64,000 nt of DNA from Azoarcus sp. PA01 (GCA_001274695.2 LARU01000001.1:1-64000), one strand, 5' to 3'. Shown: positions 46,274 through 58,996, numbered from the stretch's first letter. Notes: generated by a model not told the origin, from the sequence alone. Numbers and translations are program-made.

Positions 46274-47042
46274 ACCATCCGTGACTCACCACCAGCGATT
46301 GCCCAGTGAGTGCCTTGCTGGGGAACGCGGCGAACAGGAGCGCTACCTCGGCGACATCGTCGACAGTGGTGAATTCGCCGTCGACCGTTTCCTTCAACAT
46401 GACCTTCTTGATGACGTCATCCTCGGAAATACCGAGTTCCTGGGCTTGTTCGGGAATTTGACGATCCACAAGCGGGGTGCGCACGAAACCGGGACAAATG
46501 ACGTTCGCGCGAACTCCGTGGGCGGCGCCTTCCTTCGCGACCACCTTGGCGAGTCCGATCAGCCCGTGTTTTGCGGTAACGTAAGGCGCCTTCAGTACTG
46601 AACCTTCCTTGGAGTGTACCGAGCCCATGTAGATGACACTTCCGCGACCAGCACGGTACATGTGGGGCAAGCACGCACGGGTGGTGAGGAACGCGCCATC
46701 GACGTGGATGGCGATCAGCTTTCTCCAGTCGGCGTAGCTGAACTCCTCGACCGGGTGGACGATTTGGATGCCGGCGTTGCTGACCAGGATGTCAATCCCG
46801 CCATAGACGGCGGCCACCGCTGCCACGCCGTCATTGACCGCGTCTTCGCAGGTCACGTCCATCGCCACGCCGGATGCTTCCCCGCCAGCGCTCTTGATCT
46901 CCGTGGCGGCCGCCTGCGCGGCATCGAGATCGAGGTCGGCGATGGCGACCTTCGCGCCTTCACGGGCGTAGCGCTGCGCGATGGCCTTGCCGATGCCGCT
47001 TGCTGCCCCGGTGACGATCGCGATTTTGCCTTCGAGTTTCAT
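46263..47042 (-). CDS. bdhA: 3-hydroxybutyrate dehydrogenase (SDR family)
   Basis: 259 residues. NAD-binding [11 protein letters not shown], the NAG motif in [10 protein letters not shown], catalytic serine in GSVHS and YxxxK in YVTAKHG. The C-terminal [13 protein letters not shown] is typical of the hydroxybutyrate branch. Oxidises 3-hydroxybutyrate from polyhydroxybutyrate breakdown to acetoacetate. Convergent with the patatin gene, overlapping its end by 11 bp. Confidence 0.9.
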   Translation of the reverse strand: MKLEGKIAIVTGAASGIGKAIAQRYAREGAKVAIADLDLDAAQAAATEIKSAGGEASGVAMDVTCEDAVNDGVAAVAAVYGGIDILVSNAGIQIVHPVEEFSYADWRKLIAIHVDGAFLTTRACLPHMYRAGRGSVIYMGSVHSKEGSVLKAPYVTAKHGLIGLAKVVAKEGAAHGVRANVICPGFVRTPLVDRQIPEQAQELGISEDDVIKKVMLKETVDGEFTTVDDVAEVALLFAAFPSKALTGQSLVVSHGWFMQ

Positions 47043-47097
47043 CGGTAGTCCTTCCAGCCATAAGCATCAACGGGACGTATTGCACGATAGACATCGT

Positions 47098-47445
47098 TCA
47101 CGCACTTGCCTTGGCTTCCCCTTTATGCATCGCGTCGATGGCGATAACCGAGTGTGCGTACGCTGCCCCGGCACGCATCTCGGCGGCAACCCATATCGCT
47201 TCCATGAGTTCCTGCTCGGTCGCGCCTTTTTGCATTGCGAGCTCTGTGTGGCCGCGGATGCAGTAGGGGCACTGCGTGACATGCGCGACCGCCACCGCGA
47301 TGAGCTGCTTGGTCTTCTCCGGCAAGGCGCCGTCGGAAAAAACCCGCTTCCCGAATTCGCGAAACGCGGTGTGGATCTCCGGCGCCAGTTCCCTTCGCTT
47401 TTGCGCTAGATTTTGCGTGGCATTCGGATACATCTGCTGTTCCAT
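47098..47445 (-). CDS. AhpD-like carboxymuconolactone decarboxylase family protein
   Basis: 115 residues from the ATG at 47445. Active CxxC in HVTQCPYCIRGHTELA plus the nearby histidine form the AhpD-type redox site. Probably a peroxidase-linked thiol protein. Same strand as bdhA, 55 bp upstream of it. Confidence 0.85.
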   Translation of the reverse strand: MEQQMYPNATQNLAQKRRELAPEIHTAFREFGKRVFSDGALPEKTKQLIAVAVAHVTQCPYCIRGHTELAMQKGATEQELMEAIWVAAEMRAGAAYAHSVIAIDAMHKGEAKASA

Positions 47446-47945
47446 TTTGAACGCTCCATTCAAGGAACTACGCTCCCCATCCTGAGTTGCCGGGGGATTA
47501 CCTGATCCTCACGCCGGCAGCTCGATACGCAGCTTCTTCGGTGCCGCTGCCGGTATTCGACATTGTGCACACCGCGGATCAGCGGGCATGCCGCCGAATG
47601 ACTTCAGCGTTGCCTCCCTCAAGCCGACATCACGACATTTCTTGTGCAACTCCGGTTGAACGAACTGTGTCTGGGTTCGACGCGAACGACCATCAGGAAT
47701 GCTTGATGATTTGTGTAGGGAGATTTGGATCATCCGAGAGGGGCGCTGCACCGACCCGTCCGGCATCGAGAAATCCGCACGCGAAGCGTCAAGATCCGCC
47801 TACATTCGCGCCTTCAAGCCCGCGCTAGTGTCAAAGCATCATCGCCACGCACAAATCGAAGCCGCGACTTGCCAAAACGGAGACTCTGCGCATCGACGGC
47901 GTTTCGATCCTTATTGAACGTCTTTCTTACTCGAGGAGATTCGAC
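47446..47945. other. 500-bp region without a recognised gene
   Basis: Divergent upstream region between the AhpD-like gene (minus) and the exported protein at 47946 (plus). GAGGAGATTCGAC before 47946 is the ribosome site. I see no conserved protein frame, repeat or RNA element; it probably holds promoters for both sides. Confidence 0.3.
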
Positions 47946-48401
47946 ATGATGAGAAACGGCAACTCCCTTTTTGTGCGGTGCCGCGGCACGATTGCCGGAC
48001 TCGCACTGGCGCTGCCCTTGGCAATGGTCGCGTCGCCCGCCCCCGCCGCGGACATCACGACGTCGCCGCCTACGAGCTTCAAGAAAGTCAGCTCGCTGGT
48101 CAAGCTGCCGGACTTCGTGCCGGGATTGGGAACGCTGTATGTCGATCCGGCGACGTTGCCGATCGGGCCGTTCCTCGGCTACAACCACCAGGGCAAGCTG
48201 GTCAACATCACGTACATGGTTCCGCTCAAGGACCTCGACGCTCACAAGAATTTCGAGACGCTGGGCGAGGTCGCCGCGGGCATCAAGCTCAACCATACTG
48301 ACATTCAGTACAACCCGGGGCATCCCGGCGTGGAAGAGCCGCACTACCACATCGTTCAATGGCTGATCAGCCCTGCCGACGTCCAGGCACAGATGAAGTA
48401 A
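47946..48401 (+). CDS. Exported DUF5602-like protein
   Basis: 151 residues with a signal peptide (GTIAGLALALPLAMVASPAP, cut after AA). The mature part contains a histidine-rich HPGVEEPHYHIVQWLIS close to the end, suggesting a metal site, as in the DUF5602/TTHB210-like family. First gene before the cupredoxin gene, 27 bp apart, so both may serve in periplasmic metal or redox chemistry. Confidence 0.6.
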   Translation: MMRNGNSLFVRCRGTIAGLALALPLAMVASPAPAADITTSPPTSFKKVSSLVKLPDFVPGLGTLYVDPATLPIGPFLGYNHQGKLVNITYMVPLKDLDAHKNFETLGEVAAGIKLNHTDIQYNPGHPGVEEPHYHIVQWLISPADVQAQMK

Positions 48402-48428
48402 ATATCGATCGTGCAGAGGCGCTTGGAC

Positions 48429-49007
48429 ATGAAACTGAGGCGAATGAAGGCAGCGGCTGGCCGCAAAGCTCTCCTGGTGGCGTGCCTTACGGTCGCCGCA
48501 GCACTCGGCGAAGCGGCGCCCGCGACCGCCGCGACAGTGGAAGTCAAGCTGGTGCAGACGCCGGCGGGCGACACGTATTTCGATCCGGCCGGCGTTCACA
48601 TCGCCCCCGGCGACACGGTTCGGTGGGTGCAGCTCAGCGGGTTCCATTCGATCGCCGCCTACCATCCGAGCAACGACAATCATGAGCTGCGGATTCCCGT
48701 ATCGGCCAAGGCGTGGGATTCCGGAGTTCTGCTCGCCGAGAATCCCAAGCGCGCCGCGGCATTCGAGCACGTATTCACCGTGCAAGGCGTCTACGATTAT
48801 TTTTGCAAGCCGCATGAAATGGCCGGCATGGTCGGACGCATCGTGGTCGGCGCTCCCGGCGACGGCCCGGGGACGAAACCTGTCGGCTATGCACCGGGCG
48901 AGCGCTGGAAGCCGGTTCCGGAAGTCGCGCGCGCCGCGTTTCCCCCGATCGACGAGATTCTGCAGAAAGGGACGGTGCGCGGGGCGGGTGCCGCCGCGTT
49001 GCAATGA
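48429..49007 (+). CDS. Periplasmic cupredoxin (plastocyanin/azurin-like)
   Basis: 192 residues from the ATG at 48429. Signal peptide (KALLVACLTVAAALGEAAPA, cut after ATA). Type 1 copper ligands: His in GFHSIAAYHP, then Cys, His and Met in YFCKPHEMAGM. The C-terminal 50 residues extend beyond the usual fold. Probably a small electron carrier. Confidence 0.88.
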   Translation: MKLRRMKAAAGRKALLVACLTVAAALGEAAPATAATVEVKLVQTPAGDTYFDPAGVHIAPGDTVRWVQLSGFHSIAAYHPSNDNHELRIPVSAKAWDSGVLLAENPKRAAAFEHVFTVQGVYDYFCKPHEMAGMVGRIVVGAPGDGPGTKPVGYAPGERWKPVPEVARAAFPPIDEILQKGTVRGAGAAALQ

Positions 49008-49085
49008 CATACCGATTGACAATAAAGCAGACCGAGCGGAGCGGTCGGATGATCGGCTCGCTGCGCCGCGGCCGGAGGTCCGTCC

Positions 49086-49442
49086 ATGATCGAGCTTCAG
49101 CGAGTCTACGAGCATCACAACGCCCACGGAACCCGGTTCCTGGTGGAGCGGCTCTGGCCACGCGGAATCAGGAAGGAATCCCTGCAATTCAGCGACTGGC
49201 TCAAGGAGGCTGCGCCGAGCGGCGCATTGCGTCGCTGGTTCCAGCACGACGTGACCAAATGGCCGGAGTTCCAGCGCCGCTACAGGATCGAGCTCGACAC
49301 GCATCCCGAGGCGTGGGCCTCGATCGTCGAGGCGGCTCGCGCGGGCGACGTCGTTCTTCTGTACAGCTCGCACGATACCGAGCACAACAACGCGGTGGTA
49401 TTGCGCGACTATCTCAACGAGAAGCTCGGCCAAGGCGTGTAA
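49086..49442 (+). CDS. DUF488 family protein (YeaO-like)
   Basis: 118 residues. The YeaO-type pattern GTRFLVERLWPRGIRKESL, WLKEAAPS and WFQHDVTKWPEF is clear. Different branch from the DUF488 pair at 4187-5223. Function unknown; often found near redox and stress genes, as here. Confidence 0.9.
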   Translation: MIELQRVYEHHNAHGTRFLVERLWPRGIRKESLQFSDWLKEAAPSGALRRWFQHDVTKWPEFQRRYRIELDTHPEAWASIVEAARAGDVVLLYSSHDTEHNNAVVLRDYLNEKLGQGV

Positions 49443-49486
49443 GTGGAAGTCGACCATCGCGTGCCACAGCGTGGCCGCCGAGCGGC

Positions 49487-49723
49487 ATGTCGACCAATAT
49501 GGAAGCATACGAAGGTCCGTTATCCGGCGAGCAAGATCGTGCGGCGGTCGCAGCACTGCTCGCACTGGTGGAAGTGTTCATCAATGCCGCCACGCCGATC
49601 GAACTCGATGGCGTTGCGATATACGGTCTTCTCCTGGGTTTTCGCTGGCGGCAACCAGGACAGTGTGCAACAAGCCTGAAGGAGGTTTTGCATCATGCAG
49701 ACCAACGTCAAACTGATTCGTAA
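49487..49723 (+). CDS. Possible small protein, unknown
   Basis: 78 residues, helical (DRAAVAALLALVEVFINAAT) with no known motif. It overlaps the start of the oxidoreductase gene at 49695 by 29 bp. Weak evidence; could be a chance frame. Confidence 0.3.
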   Translation: MSTNMEAYEGPLSGEQDRAAVAALLALVEVFINAATPIELDGVAIYGLLLGFRWRQPGQCATSLKEVLHHADQRQTDS

Positions 49724-50121
49724 AGAGATGATTGCTGACGGCACCATGGCATTTCACTTCGCCAAGCCGGAAGGATTCGAGTTTCGCGCCGGACAATTTG
49801 CCGACTTCACGCTAATCGACCCGCCCGAGACCGACGACGAAGGCAATACCCGCGGGTTTTCACTGATGCAGGCACCCTACGAGCCGGATCTGGTCGCCGC
49901 GACCCGCATGCGCGATACCGCCTTCAAGCGGGTGCTGAAGAATCTGCCGATCGGCACCGAGGTCAAGCTCGATGCGCCGTACGGTGACTTCACGCTGCAT
50001 AAGACCGAATCCACTCCGGCAGTTTTCATCATCGGCGGCATCGGCGTCACCCCGGTGCGCAGCATGATTGCCCAGGCCACTCATGACAGGACCACGCATC
50101 AGATCACCTTGCTGCACGCTA

Positions 50122-51282
50122 GTGTCCTGAGTTAAAAATTTGTTGAACAACTAGCTCATCCGCTGGTCTCTCATGCCGTACGATTGGCGACAGGAGGCAG
50201 CGATGGGCAGACCGAAGGTGGAGATCGTGCTGAACGAGAGCGAGCGCGAGCAGCTTGAAGCCTGGACGCGTCGGCGTAAGACCGCGCAGGCGCTCGCATT
50301 GCGCTCGCGGATCGTTCTCGAGTGTGCGACGGGTGTCGACAGCAAGGTTGTCGCGCAACGCTTGTCGGTGTCGCAGCAGATGGTATCGAAATGGCGCAAC
50401 CGCTTTGACGCGAATCGGCTCGATGGCCTGCTCGATGCCCCGCGCTCGGGGGCGCCGCGTACGATCGACGATACCCGTGTCGATGCGGTGATTGCCAAGA
50501 CGCTCGAAACGGTGCCGAAGAATGCCACCCATTGGAGTACGCGCAGCATGGCGCGCGAGATGGGGATGTCGCAGACGGCGGTCAGCCGCATCTGGCGCGC
50601 CTTCGGCCTGCAACCGCACCGGCAGGAAACATTCAAGCTCTCGACCGATCCGCTGTTCGTCGACAAGGTCCGCGACATCGTCGGGTTGTATCTGGATCCC
50701 CCGGTCAAGGCGATGGTGTTGTGCGTCGATGAGAAGAGCCAGATCCAGGCGCTCGACCGCACCCAGCCGATCCTGCCGCTGGCGCCGGGACTTCCCGAAC
50801 GGCGAACGCATGACTATATGCGCCACGGCACAACGACTTTGTTTGCGGCGCTCGATGTCGCCACCGGAGAAGTCATCGGGGAACTGCACCGACGCCACCG
50901 CAGCCGCGAGTTTCTGGCCTTTCTGCGCACCATCGAAGCCAACGTCCCAGCCGGTCTGGACATCCATCTGGTGATGGACAACTACGGCACGCACAAGACG
51001 CCAAAGGTCAGGAGTTGGTTTGCCCGTCATCCGCGTTTCCACGTCCATTTCACCCCGACCTCGGCCTCCTGGATCAACCAGGTCGAACGCTGGTTTGCCG
51101 AGCTCACCGAAAAACAGATTCGTCGCGGCACCCACCGTTCCACCCGCCAACTCGAGCAGGCCATCCGCGACTACCTTGCTCGCTACAACGATGATCCCAA
51201 ACCCTTCGCATGGACCAAATCAACTGACGACATCCTCGCCAGCCTTGAACGATTTTGTATGCGAATTTCTAACTCAGCACAC
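50122..51282 (+). mobile_element. IS630-family insertion sequence
   Basis: 1161 bp, flanked by the TA target duplication (50120-50121, 51283-51284). Inverted ends GTGTCCTGAGTTA and GTGTGCTGAGTTA (right end reverse complement). Inserted in the oxidoreductase gene. Confidence 0.93.
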
Positions 51283-51285
51283 TAG
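50203..51285 (+). CDS. IS630-family transposase
   Basis: 360 residues from the ATG at 50203 (AGGAGG upstream). Helix-turn-helix ([20 protein letters not shown]), DDE core with [16 protein letters not shown] (first D), [15 protein letters not shown] (second D) and [13 protein letters not shown] (E). The TAG stop uses the TA of the target duplication. Confidence 0.94.
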   Translation: MGRPKVEIVLNESEREQLEAWTRRRKTAQALALRSRIVLECATGVDSKVVAQRLSVSQQMVSKWRNRFDANRLDGLLDAPRSGAPRTIDDTRVDAVIAKTLETVPKNATHWSTRSMAREMGMSQTAVSRIWRAFGLQPHRQETFKLSTDPLFVDKVRDIVGLYLDPPVKAMVLCVDEKSQIQALDRTQPILPLAPGLPERRTHDYMRHGTTTLFAALDVATGEVIGELHRRHRSREFLAFLRTIEANVPAGLDIHLVMDNYGTHKTPKVRSWFARHPRFHVHFTPTSASWINQVERWFAELTEKQIRRGTHRSTRQLEQAIRDYLARYNDDPKPFAWTKSTDDILASLERFCMRISNSAH

Positions 51286-51652
51286 CCGCACGCCGGCCGA
51301 TCTGCCGCTGAAAAGTGACTTCGAGCAACTGGCCAAGGAGAATCCGAATTTCCGTTATGTCCCGACCGTCACCGAGGCACCCGACGAGTGGCCCGGAGAG
51401 CACGGGCGCGTCGATGCCGCGATGGTGAGGAAATACGTACCGGATTTGCATAGGCCCATTTACTACCTGTCCGGTCCGGACAGCATGGTCAAGGCCATGC
51501 GGGCACTGCTGGTGAGTCTCGATGTCAGCGAGGACAATATCCGCACGGAAGAATTTACCGGTTATTGATTGCGCCAGGTGTGTGATGACCTCGCGCAAGT
51601 CCGGAAATGCTTATCCGCGTCGCGTATCGGGCAGCCGATCGGCGATGATGCG

Positions 51653-52000
51653 ATGAAGTGCATGCGCTCCGATCCGACACCCGAACAACCCGCCGATCGA
51701 TCTGCACCTGCACCTGCTCCGCCGCCAGCGCCAGCGCCAGCGCACATTAACCCGCCCGACTCCAAACGTCGCGAGCGACCCACGCCCGAGGGCGACGACC
51801 TCGATCCGATACGTTACGGCGATTGGGAGAAGAATTCGCGCGACGAAGCCACCGGCGAGCGACTGGATTATCTCCACGATCCGTTCCGCCTGTACCGCTG
51901 TCACACCATCATGAACTGCACCAACACCTGCCCGAAGAGCCTGAATCCTGCCAAGGCAATCGCCGAGATCAAGCAGATGCTCGTCAACCGTACGGTGTAA
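51653..52000 (+). CDS. Chimera of SDHAF4 (DUF1674) and succinate dehydrogenase SdhB C-terminus
   Basis: 115 residues. A proline/alanine-rich start leads to the SDHAF4-type motif [11 protein letters not shown]. The frame then passes without break into [20 protein letters not shown], followed by [20 protein letters not shown], the C-terminal Fe-S part of SdhB. The rest of SdhB, including its first cysteine clusters, is absent. Most likely a deletion that fused two genes; the product cannot replace SdhB. Confidence 0.7.
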   Translation: MKCMRSDPTPEQPADRSAPAPAPPPAPAPAHINPPDSKRRERPTPEGDDLDPIRYGDWEKNSRDEATGERLDYLHDPFRLYRCHTIMNCTNTCPKSLNPAKAIAEIKQMLVNRTV

Positions 52001-52045
52001 ACATCAGGCAGGGCCGGCACAACCCTATCGGGAGGAGATCGCGTC

Positions 52046-54858
<2,813 letters not shown>

Positions 54859-55046
54859 GGGGCAGGGCCGGGAACCCGTTCCCAGCCCGGGCTGCCGTGG
54901 CTTCACCGCGTCGCGCATGCGATCGCACTCTTCGGGCATGCCTGCAGTCCCTCGCAGCCAGTGCATCCTGCGCGGCGGTCGGGGTCTCCTTGCCGAAGAC
55001 GCAAGCAATTTAATAGGATTTGCCCTGAATAGGAGAAGTACGGGTC

Positions 55047-55427
55047 ATGAATACGAAGCTGGTCAGCAGCATAGGAGACGTTGCACGTTCGCGCCTGGTA
55101 ATCGTTGGCGTCGATGCCTTGCTCACGGAGTTGGGCGGGCTTATGAAGCGCGGGAGCGGGTTCGTGATCGCCGCACTTACCAAAGCCATCCTTGGCCCGC
55201 AACGGCACGGCAGAGAGCACGGGTGTGCGTGGCAAAAGGCGGTATTTGGGAAGTCTCGCGCCTCGAGTGCACTCGCCAGGTATTCGGAGACGGGCCGCAG
55301 CGGTGGCGGGTGCGGCACGCCCCTTATGGTGCCCGAGGCCGTCGAGCAGACGGCGAAAGCGCTGTTCGCACGTTACGTCCAGCGGTTCAAAGCTCTGGCT
55401 TCGCTCAGGTACGGTTACGCAATCTAA
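55047..55427 (+). CDS. Possible CBS-domain-like protein, degraded
   Basis: 126 residues with a strong ribosome site (AGGAGAAG). The start (LVSSIGDVARSRLVIVGVDA, then LLTELGGLM and GSGFVI) reads like a CBS domain, a nucleotide-sensing module. The later part does not match and is probably out of frame or recombined. Could be a pseudogene. Confidence 0.3.
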   Translation: MNTKLVSSIGDVARSRLVIVGVDALLTELGGLMKRGSGFVIAALTKAILGPQRHGREHGCAWQKAVFGKSRASSALARYSETGRSGGGCGTPLMVPEAVEQTAKALFARYVQRFKALASLRYGYAI

Positions 55428-55433
55428 GTAAGC

Positions 55434-55530
55434 GGGCCCCTTCTACAACCATCAGCGAAAGCAGGCTCGACTGGGCGACCTGTCACCCGCTTCCTTCCGG
55501 CAGCAGTACTACACCCAGCAGAGGGTGGCT
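55434..55530 (+). pseudogene. IS3-family OrfB C-terminal fragment
   Basis: Only the last 30 codons are left: GPFYNHQRKQARLGDLSPAS through QQYYTQQRVA. No upstream transposase sequence, so it is debris from a deleted element. Confidence 0.6.
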
Positions 55531-55583
55531 AGAACGCTTGGGCTCCACGCTTGCCGACCCACCTCCGTCGAGGATCAGGAGAC

Positions 55584-56543
55584 TCATGGCGCGTCTCCGC
55601 GGGCTCCGGGTGGCGTGATCGGTGATGCCACATGCTTCTCTCGATGCCGTTGTACCTTGGCCAAGATCTTCTTCACTGCGGCCAGTTCCTCCTGGGCGAC
55701 CTCCGCGCGTCCCTGCCAGCGTGCTGCCTCATCCCGGGCCGTGTAGGCCTGCTTCCGATAAGACTCCGCTGCCACTTTCTGTCCCTCGAGTTGCTCCCGC
55801 AAAGGCTCCGCCTGCAGCTTATGCGCCTGGCGCAGGTCGTCGGTCTGCTGCATGAAGTGCCGGCGGTCGGCCTCGGCCTGGCTATGCACCTGGGCAAGTT
55901 CTGCCGCATGACGCTCTCGCTCCTGGCGCATGGACTCATCGTGTTGATGCCGTGCAGCCCGGAGCACCTCGTCGTGGCGGGTGCGCTCGGACTCGAGCGT
56001 CGTCATCGCCCTTGCCAGGTCTTCCCGCAATGCCGTTATCTGGTGGTCGCGGGCGGCGAGGGCAGCCTGCTGCTCCCGAAGGCGTGTTTCCAGTTTGGCC
56101 AGGCTGTGTTCTCGAGCCTTTAGCGTTGCCTTTGCCTCCTTGAGCTCTCCATTCACGATGAGGTTCTCACGTTCGACCGCAGCCACCTTCTCATCGGCCG
56201 CTGCGAGTCGCACCTGCCACTCAGCCTCTTTCATTGCCAGGTCGCCAAGCTTCTGCTGGTAGCTTTCCTCGGCCCCGGCCAGTGCCAGCTTCCAGACGGC
56301 TGCCACCAGGTTGTCGGATTCGGCTACCAGTTCTTCTGGCAGGGCGGTGTTTTCGCGCTTTGCTGTGATGGCCGCGGCGGTTTCCTGGCGCCAGCGCCGG
56401 ATCATGTCGCTGACTACCTGCTGCCCCCCCCGATTGCCGATAGCAGAATAGACCTTTGCAAAGGACACGGTTTCACCCGCTCGAAACAGTTCCGTGCACG
56501 CCTTCTCAACCTGGTCGTATTGGACTTCAGTGACGCGGACCAT
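55584..56543 (-). CDS. kfrA: KfrA-like plasmid DNA-binding coiled-coil protein
   Basis: 319 residues from the ATG at 56543 (AGGAAACCGAG upstream). KfrA_N DNA-binding domain at the start (VTEVQYDQVEKACTELFRAG, then SFAKVYSAIGNRGGQQVVSD), followed by about 230 residues of alanine/glutamate/arginine-rich coiled coil. KfrA proteins repress their own gene and help plasmid stability. It lies 15 kb from korB and may belong to a different mobile element. Confidence 0.85.
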   Translation of the reverse strand: MVRVTEVQYDQVEKACTELFRAGETVSFAKVYSAIGNRGGQQVVSDMIRRWRQETAAAITAKRENTALPEELVAESDNLVAAVWKLALAGAEESYQQKLGDLAMKEAEWQVRLAAADEKVAAVERENLIVNGELKEAKATLKAREHSLAKLETRLREQQAALAARDHQITALREDLARAMTTLESERTRHDEVLRAARHQHDESMRQERERHAAELAQVHSQAEADRRHFMQQTDDLRQAHKLQAEPLREQLEGQKVAAESYRKQAYTARDEAARWQGRAEVAQEELAAVKKILAKVQRHREKHVASPITPPGARGDAP

Positions 56544-56978
56544 TCTCGGTTTCCTGTTCGATCTGTACTTCAAGTTCTCGGGCAGTCTCAATATCCCCCA
56601 TCTCGCGGTACGCCGCGGCCCACTGCAACGGCTGCGCTCAGGTGGGTATTGAATCTTGCCGGGAGCGCGTCGCCTCCGGGATCTGAACGTCCAATACGAT
56701 GGGGCGTGGCAAATATACAGAGATGCGTTCTAATACGCACGTATAGCGTTCTATATGAGTCGTTTTACTTTTAATTCTGGTCTTTATTCTCATTATGACC
56801 AGTTTCTGTTAACCTCCGCTGGCGAACTCAAAACACCCTTCGAATACCCTAAATGTTCCACGGAGAAATCAAGTTGGTGGGCGCATAAAAACCGCACCGT
56901 TGCTGGACATTGAGCCGCTCCAAGGGGAGGTGTTTTTTCTTTCTTCGTTGTTCCACGCGTCCCTAGAAAGGAGTTCGC
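56544..56978. promoter_or_regulatory. Divergent region of kfrA with direct repeats GCGTTCTA
   Basis: 435 bp between kfrA (minus) and the gene at 56979 (plus), locally A+T-rich. GCGTTCTA occurs at 56725-56732 and again at 56746-56753, exactly 21 bp apart (two helical turns), a likely operator. AAAGGAG lies before 56979. Confidence 0.4.
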
Positions 56979-57548
56979 ATGTCCGCAACAGACGACAACC
57001 AGAATTGGCAACTGATCGTCGGCCAACCGTTCATCCCCGGCGTCACCAGGTGGCTCGGCAACCGTTTCGAGTACCGAATCTTCTGCGGCACTCATCTGCT
57101 GCAGATCTGCCTGGCCAACCTAGCTGCGCGAGACATCAAGGCGTTCCACCCTGGCTCGGTACCCCTCGGCCTCTGCCAGCTCAACCACACCCTATTCGTG
57201 CTGTTTCGAGTGGCCGGCATCCTGGACTGGAGCGATCAGGCGTACTTCCATCGCCTCGTGACTGACCCGGAGGACCGCGAGCTGCCGCCGCATATGCCGG
57301 GCACGTACCAGGCGCTGTCGCTCGTCCTCGTCAAGAGCGAAACCGGCCTCGTGCGTGGGCTGCGAGTCGTGAGCTGGAGCGGGCACGCCAGCGCAGTTTT
57401 CGACCGCCTCCTGCGTGAGCAGCTCGAGGGGCCGTTCGACCCTGCTGAGCATGCCCGCCGGGTTCAGGAGGTTTACGCCCGCTGCCGCACAAGCGAAGAC
57501 CTGATGCGGACGGCGCTCCTCACGGAGCGCGCTGGATGCAACCTTTGA
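56979..57548 (+). CDS. Mobile-element protein of unknown function, upstream of the integrase
   Basis: 189 residues, ribosome site GAAAGGAG. No motif I can name; mixed alpha/beta with a conserved-looking core (GTYQALSLVLVKSETGLVRG). Located 106 bp before a tyrosine recombinase gene on the same strand. No signal peptide or membrane segment. Probably expressed with the integrase. Confidence 0.6.
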   Translation: MSATDDNQNWQLIVGQPFIPGVTRWLGNRFEYRIFCGTHLLQICLANLAARDIKAFHPGSVPLGLCQLNHTLFVLFRVAGILDWSDQAYFHRLVTDPEDRELPPHMPGTYQALSLVLVKSETGLVRGLRVVSWSGHASAVFDRLLREQLEGPFDPAEHARRVQEVYARCRTSEDLMRTALLTERAGCNL

Positions 57549-57654
57549 ATCCCCTGCCCTACCTCGCATGGACGCTCCTTATTGACCCTACGGCCACGGA
57601 GCAAGCGAACCGTGGGCGACGCGGTGCGTGCGTTCCTGGCTCCCGTTTAACGCC

Positions 57655-58947
57655 ATGCCCGACTTTCCGGTAATCGCCACCCACCCGCTCTCCCCTGCCC
57701 TGCCTGTCCAACCCGGAAAGCTGGTTGTGGGCGCGAACGCCGGCACTCGGACGCTTACCCGGGCCGAGACGGACATAGAGGCCGTGAGCGGCTGGCTCGC
57801 AAAGTACGTCGACAACCGGAACACCTTCGAGGCCTACAAACGGGATGCCGAGCGCCTCCTAACGTGGGCCGGAACAAGAGGGAAGGGGCTCGCCGATCTG
57901 ATGGTCGAAGACCTGACCGACTACGGGCTGTTTCTCCGCGACCCTCAGCCCATCGAGGACTGGTGCTTGGTCAAAGTGCCCCGCTACCTCGAGGACGGCA
58001 CCGACAACCCGGAATGGCGGTCGGTGCAGCGCCCTTCCCGCTTCCTGGCGGATGGCTCACCGAACCCGGAATGGCGGCCCTTCGTCGGCGCCCTCTCCTG
58101 GTCCGCTGCGGGTCAGTCCCTCACTGTGCTGTTCGGGATGTTCGAGCATCTCTGCGGCGTCGGCTACCTGGCCGGCAACCCGCTCCGTGCCGCTCGGAAG
58201 AAAGGCTACAAGCCGCGGCGGACGACGGTCGACCGCTATCTCGAGCAGGATCTCTGGCAGCTCGTGCTCTCTCATCTGGAGACGTGGCCACGTGAGACCG
58301 CCCGCGACGAAGCGCACTATCAGCGCACACGGTTCCTGGCGGGTTTCCTCAAACTGACCGCGCTTCGTCGCTTCGAGATGGCGAAAGCGAGCACGGCGGA
58401 CGTCACGCGCATCGAAGGGCGCTGGTGGCTCAAAGTTGTCGGGAAAGGCAGCGTCGACCAGCCCATTCCACTCACGCGCGAGGCAATGCGACTCCTCGGA
58501 GCGTACCGGGCATCGACGAGGCGCCCTCCCCTCCCCTCCCCCAACGTTGTCGAGCCGCTTCTGATGGACATCACCGGCACTGGCCGCGCGGTCAGCGTGA
58601 AAACCATCCACGCGATCCTGAAGAATCTGTTTCTGTCCGCCGCTCAGGCCTGCACGGATCCTTATCACGCCGGGAAGTTGAAGGCCGCGAGCGCACACTG
58701 GTTGCGGCACACTGCCGCGACTCACTTGCTCCAGGACGGGGCCAGCTTGCTCCATACCCGGGATGCCCTCAGGCATGCATCGGTGCAGACAACCGAGATC
58801 TACATCGCAACGGATCAACACGCCTTCCACGAGGACATGGAAGCCCGGCAGCGTCTCACAAATACCGACCAGCTCGCGGTAGACAACGAAACGAAGTTGC
58901 CTACAACCAACGCGAACGTCGCCTCCAAACGGGCAGATCTCGACTGA
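57655..58947 (+). CDS. Tyrosine recombinase/integrase
   Basis: 430 residues from the ATG at 57655. N-terminal SAM-like domain (about 30-180), catalytic domain with arginine in LTALRRFEMAKA, HxxR in SAHWLRHTAATHLL, and the final histidine/tyrosine in LRHASVQTTEIYIA. Likely moves or resolves the mobile region at 55-64 kb; no tRNA or att site is visible nearby. The C-terminal 40 residues are extra. Confidence 0.92.
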   Translation: MPDFPVIATHPLSPALPVQPGKLVVGANAGTRTLTRAETDIEAVSGWLAKYVDNRNTFEAYKRDAERLLTWAGTRGKGLADLMVEDLTDYGLFLRDPQPIEDWCLVKVPRYLEDGTDNPEWRSVQRPSRFLADGSPNPEWRPFVGALSWSAAGQSLTVLFGMFEHLCGVGYLAGNPLRAARKKGYKPRRTTVDRYLEQDLWQLVLSHLETWPRETARDEAHYQRTRFLAGFLKLTALRRFEMAKASTADVTRIEGRWWLKVVGKGSVDQPIPLTREAMRLLGAYRASTRRPPLPSPNVVEPLLMDITGTGRAVSVKTIHAILKNLFLSAAQACTDPYHAGKLKAASAHWLRHTAATHLLQDGASLLHTRDALRHASVQTTEIYIATDQHAFHEDMEARQRLTNTDQLAVDNETKLPTTNANVASKRADLD

Positions 58948-58996
58948 AGGGAATCCGGTATGCGCAGCTCACCTCTCCTTGAAGCCGAAATCGAGC

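Larger units (their letters stand above)
49695..51568 (+). pseudogene. Ferredoxin-NADP reductase-like oxidoreductase, split by IS630
   Basis: The N-terminal FAD part has FEFRAGQFADFTLIDPP and RGFSLMQAPYEP; the start of the NAD part is VFIIGGIGVTPVRSM. IS630 inserted at TA (50120-50121). Removing it and one TA joins LLHAS to RTPADLPLKSDFEQLA in frame, and the gene ends with YYLSGPDSMVKAMRALL. Intact length would be 236 residues. Ribosome site GAAGGAGG before the ATG. The insertion is simple and clean, so inactivation is recent. Confidence 0.9.

Noticed and set aside
47814..49565. 583-residue minus-strand frame
   Set aside because: Shadow of three well-supported plus-strand genes (exported protein, cupredoxin, DUF488).
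54903..55235. Minus-strand frame ending with a CxxCxxxxxCP pattern like a ferredoxin
   Set aside because: Only one cysteine cluster, unlikely composition before it, and it lies across the acnA end and the promoter of the next gene.
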